NCBI GenBank assembly: GCA_016110215.1
Contig: JADWQD010000011.1
Span: forward strand, 1 to 64,000
Length of the DNA stretch: 64,000 bases
Origin: Capronia americana
Taxonomy: Eukaryota > Ascomycota > Eurotiomycetes > Chaetothyriales > Herpotrichiellaceae
Reading direction: 5' to 3'
The position numbers and the translations under genes were made by a program. The notes under the pieces were generated by a model. That model had not been told where the DNA came from, made no database searches, and saw nothing but the letters and a program-made list of their open reading frames with translations. Numbering within the stretch: position 1 is the first letter of the stretch; every line of letters begins with the position of its first letter. Positions 11,322 through 23,300 of the stretch are shown piece by piece.

Positions 11322-13460
11322 TGTTGTTGTTGTCTAGGAGGACGAATAGAAATGCTGTATGGTGCGCAAGCCGGGTAAGACAAATATGTTATGCAAATAA
11401 TCCGTGCACAGCCGACGCGTAGAAATGAATCTTGTAAGGAAAGTGGCTTGGGTCTTTCCTGCCTCGAGATTAGGGAATTAAGGATCGTGGATGTAGTCGG
11501 AAGTCGTAACTAGCAGTGTATGGTCGTGGCAGAGAAGGGACCTGGAGGGCGTGCGGTGTGTTCAAGAACGAATGCCTGCGGCACATCAGTCAGTCATGGC
11601 GCTCTGATGTGTCTGAGCGACCCCTGAGTACGAACCAAAACGCCCAGCCAGCCGTGTGGCAGGACTCTTTGAGGTTGGAGAGCAGATGGATGTGACGTGC
11701 TCCCGAGAGACTGATAACTGATTGTACAAAGCCGTCTGAGTACTGTGACGAAGCAAAAAGGATCTGTATAACAATGAAGGTGGTTGCTGAAGTTTTGGGA
11801 TATTGCGCGGCAATGATCGCTCGAACGAAGCTGCTGTGTTTGGACGAGTATGGACGATTATGAGGTAGTATGTGGCAAGTCACCCTATCACAAAGTCGCT
11901 GGCCACAACTGGGTCGGAAGAATCGGCAGGGTAGAGGTTCGCTGTCAAGTCCAGTTGATGGATGAGAAGTGATTAGGGCGAAAAAGCAGGCGGAAAGGAA
12001 AGGCGAGATGTGGGAGAGGCGGACGTCACTGCCAGTGCCGGAATTGACAGTGAAAGGTGAAGAGAACGAGACAACGGAATGACAGCAGAGGATGGTGAAG
12101 GGGAAAGAGGGAGGTCGAGGTGAAGGTGAGGTAAGGTGATGATGGACAGAGCCCGAGCCCACGGCTGCGGGAGGGAGCGAAAAGCCAGCGAACAGAACAG
12201 CCGCGAAGGGGACAGGGAGCGTGAGTGAGATGCGAACTCGAAGGACCCTTGCTTCAGAGCTCAATCCAGCCAACTGGAACAGGTGGCGACCGGCAAGGGA
12301 GTGCTTCTGGGCTGTTGGTGATTGGCTTGGGCGTGCTTGTTCGGTGCAAGCCGCTTGGCGCACCATTGAAACAGGCGCCACCAAGGCCACTCACATCGTT
12401 GTCTCGTTCCACGCTTGAGAATTTGCGGTTAATAGGGGGCTGCTTAGTCGGGACGGCCAATGCGCTGTCACTCATGCCTGGAGCACCTTTGGATGAAAAA
12501 TGTTGAAACCGATGGACGGCGCAGATTCTTCTTTTTCGTGACAGCTGCAGCAGCGTGGTCGATGCTGCGTCAACGTACATATTTCTCTGCCCCAATGAGT
12601 CTATAGCCGTCGTTCTTTGTGGGAATGACCGCCACCAAACTGCTATTAATAATATGCAGACTACAACACGACGGTGGCCAGTTGTATATTTGAGAGCTTG
12701 CTTACTGGGTACTCGTGCTGTTTATGGCTCGCTAGTTGATAGACCACAGCTAGCTCCCAATCCCACGAGGGCATGGCAGCCTCTGGTCTGAGTGATCTCC
12801 GCAGACCACCGTTTCATCCCGAACTGAATTGGGCGACTCGGATTTCGAGTGGAGAAGCATTTCTTATGCCTTTGCAACCACTATTCAAATCTGTTTCCTT
12901 TCGCTGTGTTGGAAGGCGAGATGCCTCCTCCTAATCGTACCGTCTTCAATGAGAGTGGCGAAGTCAGAAATCCCGTGGATGGGTCCTACTTATAACCTTT
13001 GCAAGCGACCGCCTTCCACGTTTCACGCGGTTGAGACGATCCGAAGAGTTCTCGCACGGCAATCGAGCCCTAGCGGAAATTGCTTGTTCTTGAACCCCAT
13101 AGGATCCAAGATTAGCATTCGACGGCCATGCCACATGGCCAGCAAAGTTTTACTCCATATTGTGTGCACAGTACTCAAGCTAGGACAGACCGTGGACAAG
13201 TCCCATAGGGTTTGAGCCCGGTACAGAGTACTTATGGAGGGCTTTAAGCGATCAAGGGAACGGTCAAGCACTCGAGGTGAGAACGTTGGTCTCTTGGTCC
13301 TGTGGCTACTACATATGGTACAAGGCCAGTCTTGCCACATTAATATACAACACTTTTTTCCCTCTTTCGGTCGACCACATTGCTATGCACGTGAGATAAC
13401 CTCGCTGATCTACTCTCCGCGTCTCCCGCCCCGACCTCCAGCGACTTGGCCATCCTCCCT
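11322..13460. other. Intergenic: upstream region of the Gln-rich gene and downstream region of MIA40
   Basis: About 2.1 kb. The 11.3-12.3 kb part precedes the Gln-rich gene's ATG and probably holds its promoter and long leader. An open frame at 11590-12390 (-) is Ser/Phe/Pro-rich with no start context or motif and I treat it as leader sequence. 12.4-13.46 kb shows nothing I can support. Confidence 0.5.
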
Positions 13461-14691
13461 TCATCTTTCACCTCCGTTGCTCGTCGTCGCATCAAATGCG
13501 GCCTTGGGCACGATCTCGGACTGCGGAAGGCCAGAAACGGACGAACTCTTCGCTGGTTCTTTTGTAACGCCTGATTTCTGGCCTTCTACAATGTTCTCCC
13601 GCTCCGGCGAAAAGGTTGACTCGTGAGACGGATCCTCGCTAACTTTGGTCTTCCATTCCTCCGAGGGCGGCTGGCCACTGTGCTGATCTGCCGCGGTGGC
13701 ACCAGTACTGGCGTTTCGTACCGAGTCTGCCTGAGGTTGCGATGGTTCCGCTGATTGTTGCGCTGCCTTTTCACCTTCTATGCTCGCCTGCGTTTCTTTC
13801 GAATCTTCTTTCTTCGTCGTGCGCGTGGTTCGAGGCACCGGATCTGGTTCCTCTAATAATCTTCTTTGCGACCCTGCTCCTGACTGCTGTTTCTTTCTCT
13901 CGGCAATCTCATTTACCAGCTCTTGCCTCTCCTCCTCCAATCCAGCAGATAGCTCTTCATCATCCTCCAGCTCGCCCTTGTAAATCTCCGGATATTTCTG
14001 GAAACACTGTTGCATGTTTTGGAATTTGTCAATGCAATCCATGCCCTTTGGTTCCTCGGTCGAGTAAACGAAACATGAGAACGCTTCGCGGAACTCGGGA
14101 CCACAAGGACCGTGGGCCATGCCACCTAAGCAGGGACAATCCCAATTGATCTCCCCAGTCTCCGGGTTGAAAGCACCCTCGCTAGCCGCTTCCTCTTCCA
14201 ATTCTGCTGCTCCCGTGTTGATAGGTTTGTCCTGCTCAGCAATCACTGTTGTCGAAGCATTTTCAGAGGATACAGCATCCGCTGCAGAGCGCAGGACAGA
14301 CGCATTTTTCTGCGCTTGCCGTGCGCGACCGGAGGTGAGTGCTTCTAATGTAGAGTGGTCTCTGGGTTCGTCGTCTATCGCGTCGAGATTTGGGTTTAAT
14401 AAATCTGCAGAACAAGAGCCATCAGTACTCGACAATACTCAAATCGAATGTGAGCTTTGCTGTAGAATGCATACTATGCTGGGGCTGCTCCGCAAAGACG
14501 GGGCTCGTGTTATAGTAGTAGATGCCAGCAATGGCGATACCCCATCTCAGAGCACTGCCTTTCCAACTCCGTCGGGCGTTTGCAGGCGACGTGCTGGCGA
14601 ATCGTTTCCCAAGAGTCCTTGCTACAGGGGGGAAAGACACATGAGCTGCGGAGCGGAAGGCTGATCCAGCTACCGGGCGGAACATGGTCAA
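13461..14691 (-). CDS. MIA40: Mitochondrial intermembrane space import and assembly protein Mia40
   Basis: Two exons, 14475-14691 and 13461-14404, with a 70-bp intron (GTATGC...TACTGAT...TGCAG), giving 386 aa. Mia40 is the oxidoreductase that traps and oxidises Cys-rich proteins entering the mitochondrial intermembrane space, working with Erv1. The N-terminus is Arg/Ser-rich and looks like a presequence. A membrane anchor follows at about residues 48-62 ([11 protein letters not shown]). The catalytic CPC lies at about residue 161 in NWDCPCLGG. The twin CX9C pair follows ([11 protein letters not shown] and [11 protein letters not shown]). After this fold comes a low-complexity tail of about 180 residues rich in Glu, Gln, Ser and Thr, much longer than the catalytic core needs. 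The intron falls just after the membrane anchor. Function is certain from the CPC/CX9C pattern. Confidence 0.96.
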
Positions 14692-15514
14692 GATCTATTC
14701 TAGCCGAGATTCTTGGTTACTGGCGAGTGGGTGGAGAAGAATATAACATGTCAGGTACCCTCGAAGCGCAAATGAGTGACTGTCGGAGGCTGCTCAATGG
14801 TGATGCAATGCAATTAATAATTTCAAGCTCGTCAAATCCATATTGCGCTCCAGATCGAAAAGTACACCGTACGGACCAAACGTCGGTCCGGCGAAGTATA
14901 CAGGTCTAGGTGCTAATCTTCAGCCTCACCAACCTCGCGTGCCTCGCCATATTCTCCCACTCTCAGATTGGTCGGTCCTTTCCACATAGCGATGTTAATT
15001 CTATCAAACGCCGGGTTGAAAATCATAGCTTTGAGGACATACATACTTACTCCGTCGTGTAACTGCTATCCATCTATCTAGCTGCGTGCGAATGGAATCC
15101 GGCTGGTTGAAATACAATGCACACCTTGTGACCATCTCCACATCGTTTACTTGTTTGGATCGTCTTACCAACATGACACTTGTATTTTTTTTGACATCCT
15201 ACTCTACTATACGTCAAGGGGGAAAAAAGCCGCGCTCAGCGAACGAATGTGGTAGTGGTAGTGATAGTGGAAAACCGCATAAGTGATCATACATCCTTCC
15301 CTGCGTCACTGCTTCCGTCCTTCTCATTCAATCCAATCTTGGCCTGACTTCCGCACCCACACAACCCTTCCATCCAGCCATCCCAGCAGAGTAACTCCCG
15401 CGTGCTATGCTGCGATCCAACCAGACCAGACAAGAAGAACCATTACATGCATAACAATAGCAACACCATCCCCAACACCAACCCAACGGTACTACTTAGG
15501 TATATGTAGACGTC
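14692..15514. other. Intergenic: MIA40 promoter side
   Basis: About 0.8 kb between the MIA40 start and the 3' end of the methyltransferase-domain gene. The 15.3-15.5 kb part is C/A-rich. No gene seen. Confidence 0.55.
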
Positions 15515-18500
15515 TCATTCTTGAATGAGCATAGGGATCATGCCCGTCTCGATGCAGTCATCCCCGCTTGTCAACTCCTCGATATCCTCCACCACGACTG
15601 TAATCTCGGCTCTTTCACTCTTGGAGCCCCTTGTGGCTTTCGGCTTCCTCGCCCAGCCGATCAAAACCTTCCAGCCAGACCCCTGCTCCTTGCCTTCCTC
15701 GATCATCTCATCAACACCTTCGAGCCAGCGAGATTCCTCCCGGCCAGACTCGGCCCGGATTTTGACAAGCCACTCTTCCCACATCCTGGCGCCGAGCAGG
15801 CCCGTGAGATCGGCGACATCCTGCGTGGAGCCAACGGGTCCCTGCACCGCCTCGACGTCCATGTATTGCCTGACGATCTTGCTGATTGTCGACACCTCGC
15901 TGATCGGCCTAGGCGCTGGAACGAATGGTTTTGCACCTTGTCGCCAAGACTGCCAGCCGCCAGTGTACCCATGGACTTGCTCCTCGGCTTCTTTGGGTGG
16001 TCGTTTCCCCATGGGCAAGAACATCCACGCTCGTTTGACGCCCACGAAGCCTTCCTTCTTCAGCCTCTTTAGCCAGGTTCTCGCCGCTTCGCGCTCGTAT
16101 CCCCGGCGGTGTAGTTCGAAGCCGAACTCGACCGACATGGCTTCTGCGCGGGAGCCGGCGTGCGCAATGCTGGAGTCCATAATCATGTAGTCGATGTATC
16201 CGCCTGGTTTGAGCACGCGCATGCATTCCCGGAGAGTCAAGTCCCATTCGTTGATTGAAGGAGCACTGGGGACAGGGTTATTCTTGAGAAGAACGTGAAG
16301 CGAGCGCGCGGAGATGACGTCAAAGTGTCCACTGCGGAAGGGCAGTTGCCATAGATGAGGCACGGATATGGTGCGGTGGTTCGGTGGTGCTTCTGGCTTG
16401 GCCTGACCCGCGGGTCGTTGTGTTCGTGCTTGGTCTTTGCTGATGACGGTGTAGACTTTCACGTTGGGCCATTCGAGAGCTGCATCCCAGCCCCATGATG
16501 CGGAGGCCGCGCCACCAAGGTCGAGGATGCGAAGCCGCTTATGGCCTACGCATGTTGGGTCGTAGAGGGGAAGCGTTGACTTGTTGTCCAAGCGCTGACA
16601 AGCGGCAGGAGAGGCAAGGAGACGACCATGATACAGAGCCTTCATCGCGTCAACTTGCCAGTTCGACTGCTCGATTGATGCGACGGCGAGTTGCTCGCGT
16701 TCGACTGCTTGATACGCGAGTTGTTCAGGCGTGCACTCGAACACGCCAGTCTGCCGGGGGTTCTGACTGAATGGCCCAGAGTACTTCGGACGCTTTGGGT
16801 CAACGAGGGCGTGTCGGGAGAGGAGGCTAGTGATGTGCTTTTCTTGAAGAGCGATGCGATCGTTTTGCATGGCTTCCAGGCGAGACGAGGCATAGATGAG
16901 CGCATCTTTCCGCTTGCGAACATTGACTAGATGCTGGAAGGCTGACAGGAAGATCGGTTCCTTGGGTTCGGCTTCGGAGTTCGGGCTGTCTCTGTCCGGT
17001 CGAGTCGTGGCTAAAGACGTGTCTACCTTTGGTTGCTCTGCAAACATGACAGTCCGACGGGCCGATTTATTGCTGCTCGGATCTGAAGTGTCATCGTCTG
17101 ACAGTTCAATGTTGGGATCTGAGTCCAGGATCGCGGAGAGGAAATCTGTTTGCGCGGCGAGCCACGATCCTGTCCGATCCAGGTTTTGACCTGCCGATTG
17201 CTTCAGACCTTCGTAGTACTTTTCGTCATATTCGAAGCTGACTGGGGGAGAATTTGAAGCCTTGGGCTGATCATTACCAGGTCCGTAGAGGTCATCGTCT
17301 TCGGAGTGTTGGCTCCTACGTCCCGTAGGTTGTCCCAGATTGAAGGTGTCTTGCCTTGCTGTTGGTGGTCCTTCAGTCAGATTTGTATCATCAACTGTCA
17401 AGACTGTTTCCACAACGTTATCACGTGAACTGGCTTCCCAAGGTCGATTGTAGAAGCTCTCGGCTGTGGCTGTATTGGGCATACTGGGCGCCTTGGACTT
17501 ATTGAGGCACCATGTGTGCCGGGAGGCATTCTGTAGAGACGAGAAGAATCCTCCGGGCGAAGGGATGCTGAGCTGTGAGAAGCTGTAGTCGGACACCGGG
17601 GTCTCGCCATCTGCACTGCGAGGTCGACTCACAGGTTCGGGAGCGGTACGCTCCCGCATTTCCTGCCGTCTTCCAGACTTCATGGATGGTCGAGTCCCTC
17701 CGGAGGTAGTCGACAAGTCATCCACACTTCTCTGCCCGGCAAGGCGCTGGAGAAGCTGTAGAGCGTCTGGAGGAAGCCTCACCCCGAGATCAGAGCCTTG
17801 AGCAGGCAGTTCATGGTCAAATTTCTTGATCTCGTCAATCGTGGGCATCAAGGGAGAGAGATCCTGAGGGGTCGCGCCAGGGACCGTGGGAAAGTTGATG
17901 ATCATGTCTGTGAAGGCTACCGGAGATGTGAGGCTCGCGCATGAATTGTTGGAGTGAGCTTCAGCTGGAGATAGTATCACGCTGTGGTCGCCATCGAGTG
18001 CTATCTCGAGGTGCTGTGATGTAGGAGGCGAGTCGCCCCATGTCTCCCCTAGTTGCCTCATGTCAGGCGTGACAGGTGCACTATTTCTTGTGGCGGGAGA
18101 ATCTGAGACGCTGCTATTGCTATCCCCCAGTGACGGTGGTGCATTGATTGCCGGCACATCCCTTGGGAGGGCAGAAAGTGCGGTGGGCGACAGAAGAATT
18201 TTGGTAGCAGGGGACATGCCGAAGGTTATCTCCTTGATCGGGCTCCCGTCCATGGATCCCCACGAATCTCTGGGGATGTACAAGGCGGGATATCGATTTC
18301 GGCTGGACTTTTCGCTCGCAAAGCTGCTGCGACTGGATTTGGAGGCAAAGCTGGTCGGGTCGCTGGCAAGAGAGGGACAGTCGTCACTGAAGACCGTCCC
18401 AGAATCACTGCCAGCAAAGGAGCTTCGTAGGGAGTTTCGTTGATAGCCATCCCCGGCACTGCTGGCTGGAGACTGCTCACACGAGGAGACGGGAGAGGTC

Positions 18501-18724
18501 GCATAGGTTGTCTTCATGAGTGAGGTTTTCCGCGCCGTAGCGGTAAAGAGTTTCGGATCCCATGCCGCAGGACGGCCGATGATGGTTGAGTCGCTTCCAT
18601 CTCCCTCGCTATCACTCTTCATGCCGTGGCTTGCGTCTTCCTTTTCCTCAAGAATAGTATTAAGGTGCCGACCCCGGCCCAGCCGGGGTGGGGACTGATA
18701 GGTGGTAGACGGTAGAATGCTCAT
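15515..18724 (-). CDS. Large protein with C-terminal SAM-dependent methyltransferase domain
   Basis: A single open frame of 1069 aa. About the first 600 residues are Ser/Thr/Pro-rich and probably disordered. A class I methyltransferase fold follows: motif I RILDLGGAASASWG at about residue 729, a post-motif strand LPFRSGHFDVISARS at about 791, and the LKPGG loop at about 836 (ECMRVLKPGGYIDYMIMDS), typical of Methyltransf_11/25 domains. Between the two parts lies a helical segment (RLEAMQNDRIALQEKH). The acceptor substrate cannot be read from the sequence. The fungal LaeA-like group shares this fold, but nothing here is diagnostic of it. A 1069-aa length is unusual for a Methyltransf_11 protein, and the N-terminal half looks regulatory (inference). 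Confidence 0.9.
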   Translation of the reverse strand: MSILPSTTYQSPPRLGRGRHLNTILEEKEDASHGMKSDSEGDGSDSTIIGRPAAWDPKLFTATARKTSLMKTTYATSPVSSCEQSPASSAGDGYQRNSLRSSFAGSDSGTVFSDDCPSLASDPTSFASKSSRSSFASEKSSRNRYPALYIPRDSWGSMDGSPIKEITFGMSPATKILLSPTALSALPRDVPAINAPPSLGDSNSSVSDSPATRNSAPVTPDMRQLGETWGDSPPTSQHLEIALDGDHSVILSPAEAHSNNSCASLTSPVAFTDMIINFPTVPGATPQDLSPLMPTIDEIKKFDHELPAQGSDLGVRLPPDALQLLQRLAGQRSVDDLSTTSGGTRPSMKSGRRQEMRERTAPEPVSRPRSADGETPVSDYSFSQLSIPSPGGFFSSLQNASRHTWCLNKSKAPSMPNTATAESFYNRPWEASSRDNVVETVLTVDDTNLTEGPPTARQDTFNLGQPTGRRSQHSEDDDLYGPGNDQPKASNSPPVSFEYDEKYYEGLKQSAGQNLDRTGSWLAAQTDFLSAILDSDPNIELSDDDTSDPSSNKSARRTVMFAEQPKVDTSLATTRPDRDSPNSEAEPKEPIFLSAFQHLVNVRKRKDALIYASSRLEAMQNDRIALQEKHITSLLSRHALVDPKRPKYSGPFSQNPRQTGVFECTPEQLAYQAVEREQLAVASIEQSNWQVDAMKALYHGRLLASPAACQRLDNKSTLPLYDPTCVGHKRLRILDLGGAASASWGWDAALEWPNVKVYTVISKDQARTQRPAGQAKPEAPPNHRTISVPHLWQLPFRSGHFDVISARSLHVLLKNNPVPSAPSINEWDLTLRECMRVLKPGGYIDYMIMDSSIAHAGSRAEAMSVEFGFELHRRGYEREAARTWLKRLKKEGFVGVKRAWMFLPMGKRPPKEAEEQVHGYTGGWQSWRQGAKPFVPAPRPISEVSTISKIVRQYMDVEAVQGPVGSTQDVADLTGLLGARMWEEWLVKIRAESGREESRWLEGVDEMIEEGKEQGSGWKVLIGWARKPKATRGSKSERAEITVVVEDIEELTSGDDCIETGMIPMLIQE

Positions 18725-20357
18725 GTCTGCGAGGACCAGCCTTCACAAGGTATTACGAGGACCGTATATCGGCAGTTTTCGTCAGACGTTGGAGTCGTAT
18801 GCCCGCCCAGCGGATGCGGATATCTGGTCGCTAGTCAAATCAGTATTAAAAGTTTTATGCGATGCCGATCAACGGTCATACGCAGGCACAGAGGTCAAAA
18901 AGAATTGGCTTAACGAAGGAAAGCTGACAGCGACCAGCAACTTCAGCGACGATGAGGTGGAAGAGGTGGACAGGAGGAAGGTACATGGGAAAGAGAAAAG
19001 CTAAAGAGCCTGAAGCAGTGAGGGACGGATGGGCGGTGACCTGGATAGAAGCGCCGTGAAGGCCACTTCGGCGGTTCGCTCGAGACTTGATGGATAATTG
19101 AGCGGCAATGCAATGTCACGCACTCTCCCACGTCTTGGGAAGAGATACATATCGAACTCGCCTCAATTGGCTCTGGCCGCTGCGGGCAAGGTTTGGAATC
19201 CACAACAAGCATAGCCAGGCCGTTGAGAGGGATCGGTAGGCCAATACCAGAGCTTAGGAAGCTGCAGCCAGCGAGACGCGCAGAAAAATAGCATCAATAG
19301 TGCTGAGACGTGTTGGCAGGATGTTTGGAGTAAAGCATGGACGGAAACGCACAATTGGAAGAAAGTGTGCGAAGGCAGAAGAGGGGAATCGACGTCGATT
19401 GGCTGTCCGGCTGAGAGCGGTCTAGCCTGGGCGCGTAGAATGGCGCTAGTCCCAGAAATTGCTTAGCCGTCCTTAGCATCCCGAGCGGCATCTATTTATG
19501 GCGCTGCCTCCCAAGCCCCGTTCAGCCAATCACGCTTTCTTCCGTCTCCGTCTTCTTTATTCAGCATCTCTTGCCTTGAGTTGAGATTCACTTGAGATTC
19601 AGTCCAAACTCAGTCCTTAATCCGATTGCCAAGTCAATGGTTTCCAGAGCATTGCACTGCCTTGGCCGGGATCTGACCTGTTTACATAACGCAATTCGTG
19701 TTTGAGGCTGAAGGATGAAGCCCACTTTTACCAATTCATTGAAGCATAATATCACCACAGAATCGCCTCGATCCCTCTATCTGTTCCTCCTTCATCTTCG
19801 GCAGCGCTACGCACGTGGTGATATCGTGCATAGCGCATAGTCCTCCACCCGGCGTGACGCTCTCTGAAATGAGGGACAGGGTGCCGAAACCCGCTGTGAA
19901 AGACTCTAGAGCTAGTCCTCGTGGAGTCATTGACTGTCCGGCGAGTTCTGGAACAGGTTGTCGCCATCTTCCCTGTTGTCTCCACTTGCAGCCTTGAAGA
20001 ACAGACCTAGACCACCAGCCTTAGTCAGGGGCCCCATCAGCCTTGCGGTGCTGGACGGCGGCACTCTTCTCGAATGAGAAGAGTAGGCTGTTGTCGTCCG
20101 GCTTGTAGCCATTCAGTATTTCCTAAACACGAGTAGATATCAGTCCGAGGGAATGGAGACTGTGATAATGCAGGGCTTCATAGCTGACATCAATTCTCTG
20201 CCACCGTCCCAACACCTTTGCGCTAGTCCACGCAACATCTGCTCGGGAAGACTCTCCAACGTCTTCCTGTCTGTCCCATGCAATCTAGCGATACCTTGAT
20301 GGATTCCTTTTGGCCATACTATGTCACTGCTCCTTCAACTACTCAGCGTGGACTGAC
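18725..20357. other. Intergenic with possible minus-strand coding remnants
   Basis: 18.7-19.6 kb is the upstream region of the methyltransferase-domain gene. On the minus strand at about 19736-20340 are short open stretches that look partly coding (20194-20330 contains RKTLESLPEQMLRGLAQR; 20030-20130 contains NGYKPDDNSLLFSFEKSAAV), separated by an AG that could be an acceptor. I cannot join them into a gene or name a family. They may be a decayed gene just beyond the dcl2 3' end. Confidence 0.35.
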
Positions 20358-23300
20358 TCAGAAAGCCATTTGTTTCTTCCTCTTTTCGTCATGCCGCTCT
20401 TCCGGCTCATTCTCTTGCACCTCCGTGGACTCTCTCTTGGTTTTCTTCCGGAGCACCTCCACTGCCCTCTCTACAGCGGTGTAACGTGCTTCGTCACCAC
20501 AACTTGCATGCTTCGTGCGTGCGATCAGCTTGCCATCGAGCATGACCCTACATCGCCAACTCGTGCCACTTGCGCCCCTCTTCTTCCGCTCCTGCGTTAC
20601 GATGTCTAGCGAAGGCACAGTACCACGACGATGTTGGGACTGAATAAGTTCATGCAGTTTTGCTTCTGGGTGTTGCGTATCAATGTCTCTTTCATTGACG
20701 AACCGATGAACGAGACTCATGTATCCCATTTTCTCAAGGACTTCCTCACAGGCGCCCAGATTGCCCTTGGAGTCAATGAAAACCGCCGCCAGAATGGACT
20801 CGATGATATCTGAAAATGACTTTGGCGCTCCGAGTCGGGAGAGCAGAGTCCATGGGAAACGAGTTCCAGATTCAAAAATTTTGAGAACTGACGGTTGAAT
20901 CTCACGAAAGGCAGATAATGTCGCTTGTCGTTCCCCGGGCGCTTGTTGCTGGCCGAGTTGACGAATGTAGTCGGTGAGATAGATCGTTTCGTGCTCCTCT
21001 TTGACGGTGTTGTTCTTGGTACGAAGATCTGTATCCACCTGGAAGATGCTGCGCGTACAGGAAGTCTTCTGAGCGAAAAATGCCAAAGTTTGATGACTGA
21101 CAAGAGCGTGGCGTCGGACTGTCATCTGGCCCGGTGCGAATTGAAGGGGGCTGTGGAATAGTTTGGGCCCGACTATATAGTCGAGAACGGAGTCGCCCTG
21201 AAAACACGTTAGAACCCGTCTCAGTATCGCGGAAAGCTACCGAATGATCGCGACAAAGGAGAGGTATCCAAGGAGACACTGAGATTTTCGTAGGTACCTA
21301 GATGTGTAGAGTAGAGCGCAGAAAATTGGAGCGGAAGATAACTCACCAAGAACTCCAGCCGGTCGTAGGTCGACCGCAAGTCGCTGCCAAGGCTTGACTG
21401 TGTCAACGCCTCTGCTAAGAGACCACGGTTTTGAAACGAGTAGCCGATCATGACCTCGACTGGGGCCAACAAGTCGGCTGCGTCCTCTGGAGCCTGCTCT
21501 GGAGGCTGTATCTGTGCTACGATCTCGGACAGCGGCCTCCATGCGACTTCGTCGATGAACAGCTTTAGGGTTGCCAGAACTTTCTCCTCGGAGACCCCTT
21601 CCCCAAGGCCGCTGACATTTGCAACTCCGATCACAGCCTCGACCACGTCTGCCAGAGTCTTTGACGAAAGCTCCTTTGAGGGTTGCTTCACGGAGAGTCT
21701 CAAACCACTGACTCCAGCCGTCCATTCCTTCGCTGCGAATGATTGGCGTGAAAGGTATTGGTCTAGGCCCAGAAGCCTTGTTGCCCGTTGCAGGCGGGCA
21801 TTATTGATAATCCTCCCACGACTTCTGGTCAGGTGGTGTGCTGGATAGATTGGGTAATCGGCAAAAACATGTAGTGCAGCATAGAATTTGAGGATTGTGT
21901 CGCCGATAAACTCAAGTCTTTCGTAGTTTCTGGTGTGGCTGGCTCCTGGCAGCGTCAAAGCCTGTGAGACCAGGTCAAGATTGTTCAATCCAATCGCCGT
22001 CAATGGGCCTTCACACGCCGCAGCCGAGCGCAGAGCGAGTTCAAGCATGTGCATGATAGATGGTATGAGCAACACAAGGCAACCATATTCACTTGGGAGA
22101 CCCAGTACTGAGCATTCGTCTACTGGCAAGTCTATGACAGACTCACCACCAAAGTCTGGCATATTTACCTGCTGGAAGTAATCTAGCGTCCTAGGAAGTA
22201 CCGTCACGCAGATCGATGTCGGATAGTCTCGCGGTTGAACGTCATATGCTTGATGGCCATCACGATGAACTGTATCTGGTTGCCAAAGGAAGGGCACGTT
22301 GCGCTTCCTGCTCTGCACAAGATATGACTTGCAACTTGCACCATTTGTTTGGTCGAAGTCGGTCATCGGTGTGCTTGTTGAAGCTGCCTCGTACCAAGTC
22401 CGAAGCGAGCTCTGCTGAATATCAGGCACGAAGAGGGATGGCAACTGCTCCTTCCGGAGCCCTGTCAACCTTCGGCGAAGCATTGTTGTTAAGAGCAGGA
22501 AAGTGATGTCTTGCGCAATGTCCAGCGGGAAACCTTGCCTCTCCGATCCGGCACCAATGGTGACTCTCAAACAGCTAGTTTTCGTTGTGAAAAGCGAGAA
22601 TGCCAGCTTAGAGAGCCTCACAGGCAAAAGCAAGAGCATGCTAGGGTAGAAGCAGTCTGCTGCCTCGAGCTGGAGGCGATGAGCATAGACCCTACACGAA
22701 CCAGGTGATTCCCAGAGCTCCATGACGATCGGCCATGGATCGTACTGCTTCTGGACGTCATAGAGACTGTCTCTTTTCTCAACTTCGTCGTCTTCATCGG
22801 GGGCGTCTTGTTCTTTCGGCAGTTCTGAAGGTAATAAAAGGTCTGTGACGAGTCCAGCCTCGTGAAGCGCTCGATAAGCTTGGAAAGCAGCATCTTGCTT
22901 GGCCTTTTTCTCCGTCCGCCAGCTAGATCTTGATTCTGCTGTGCGTAGACTGGGTGGCAGCGAAGACGGGAGGTAGACTTTTGCCCGTAGCTCGACCCCT
23001 GGTTCGGCCTCAAGTATGAAGATCGGTGCGCTCGGTTCGGACTTGTCTTTCTTAGGCAGCTTTGCGCAAAACCGATCCAGGAGTTGCCGTGCCTCTCCGA
23101 ACGTCAATATGGCCCTTGACTGGTCAGTTGGTAGTAGGTGATCTTCTGGCTCGACGTGACTTACCCTGTTGACGGAATCCTGAAGACCTCACTATCAGCC
23201 TGGCCGACTCCCTCCGCGCTCTCGCGCTGTCTAATTGAGTCCAGAGACTTTTGGCATTCATCGTTCATCTCATCCTCCAATGCTTGCCACTGTCTCGTTT

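Noticed and set aside
11590..12390. 266-codon minus-strand ORF
   Set aside because: Ser/Phe/Pro-rich, no motif, lies in the leader of the Gln-rich gene, and competing frames are equally open.
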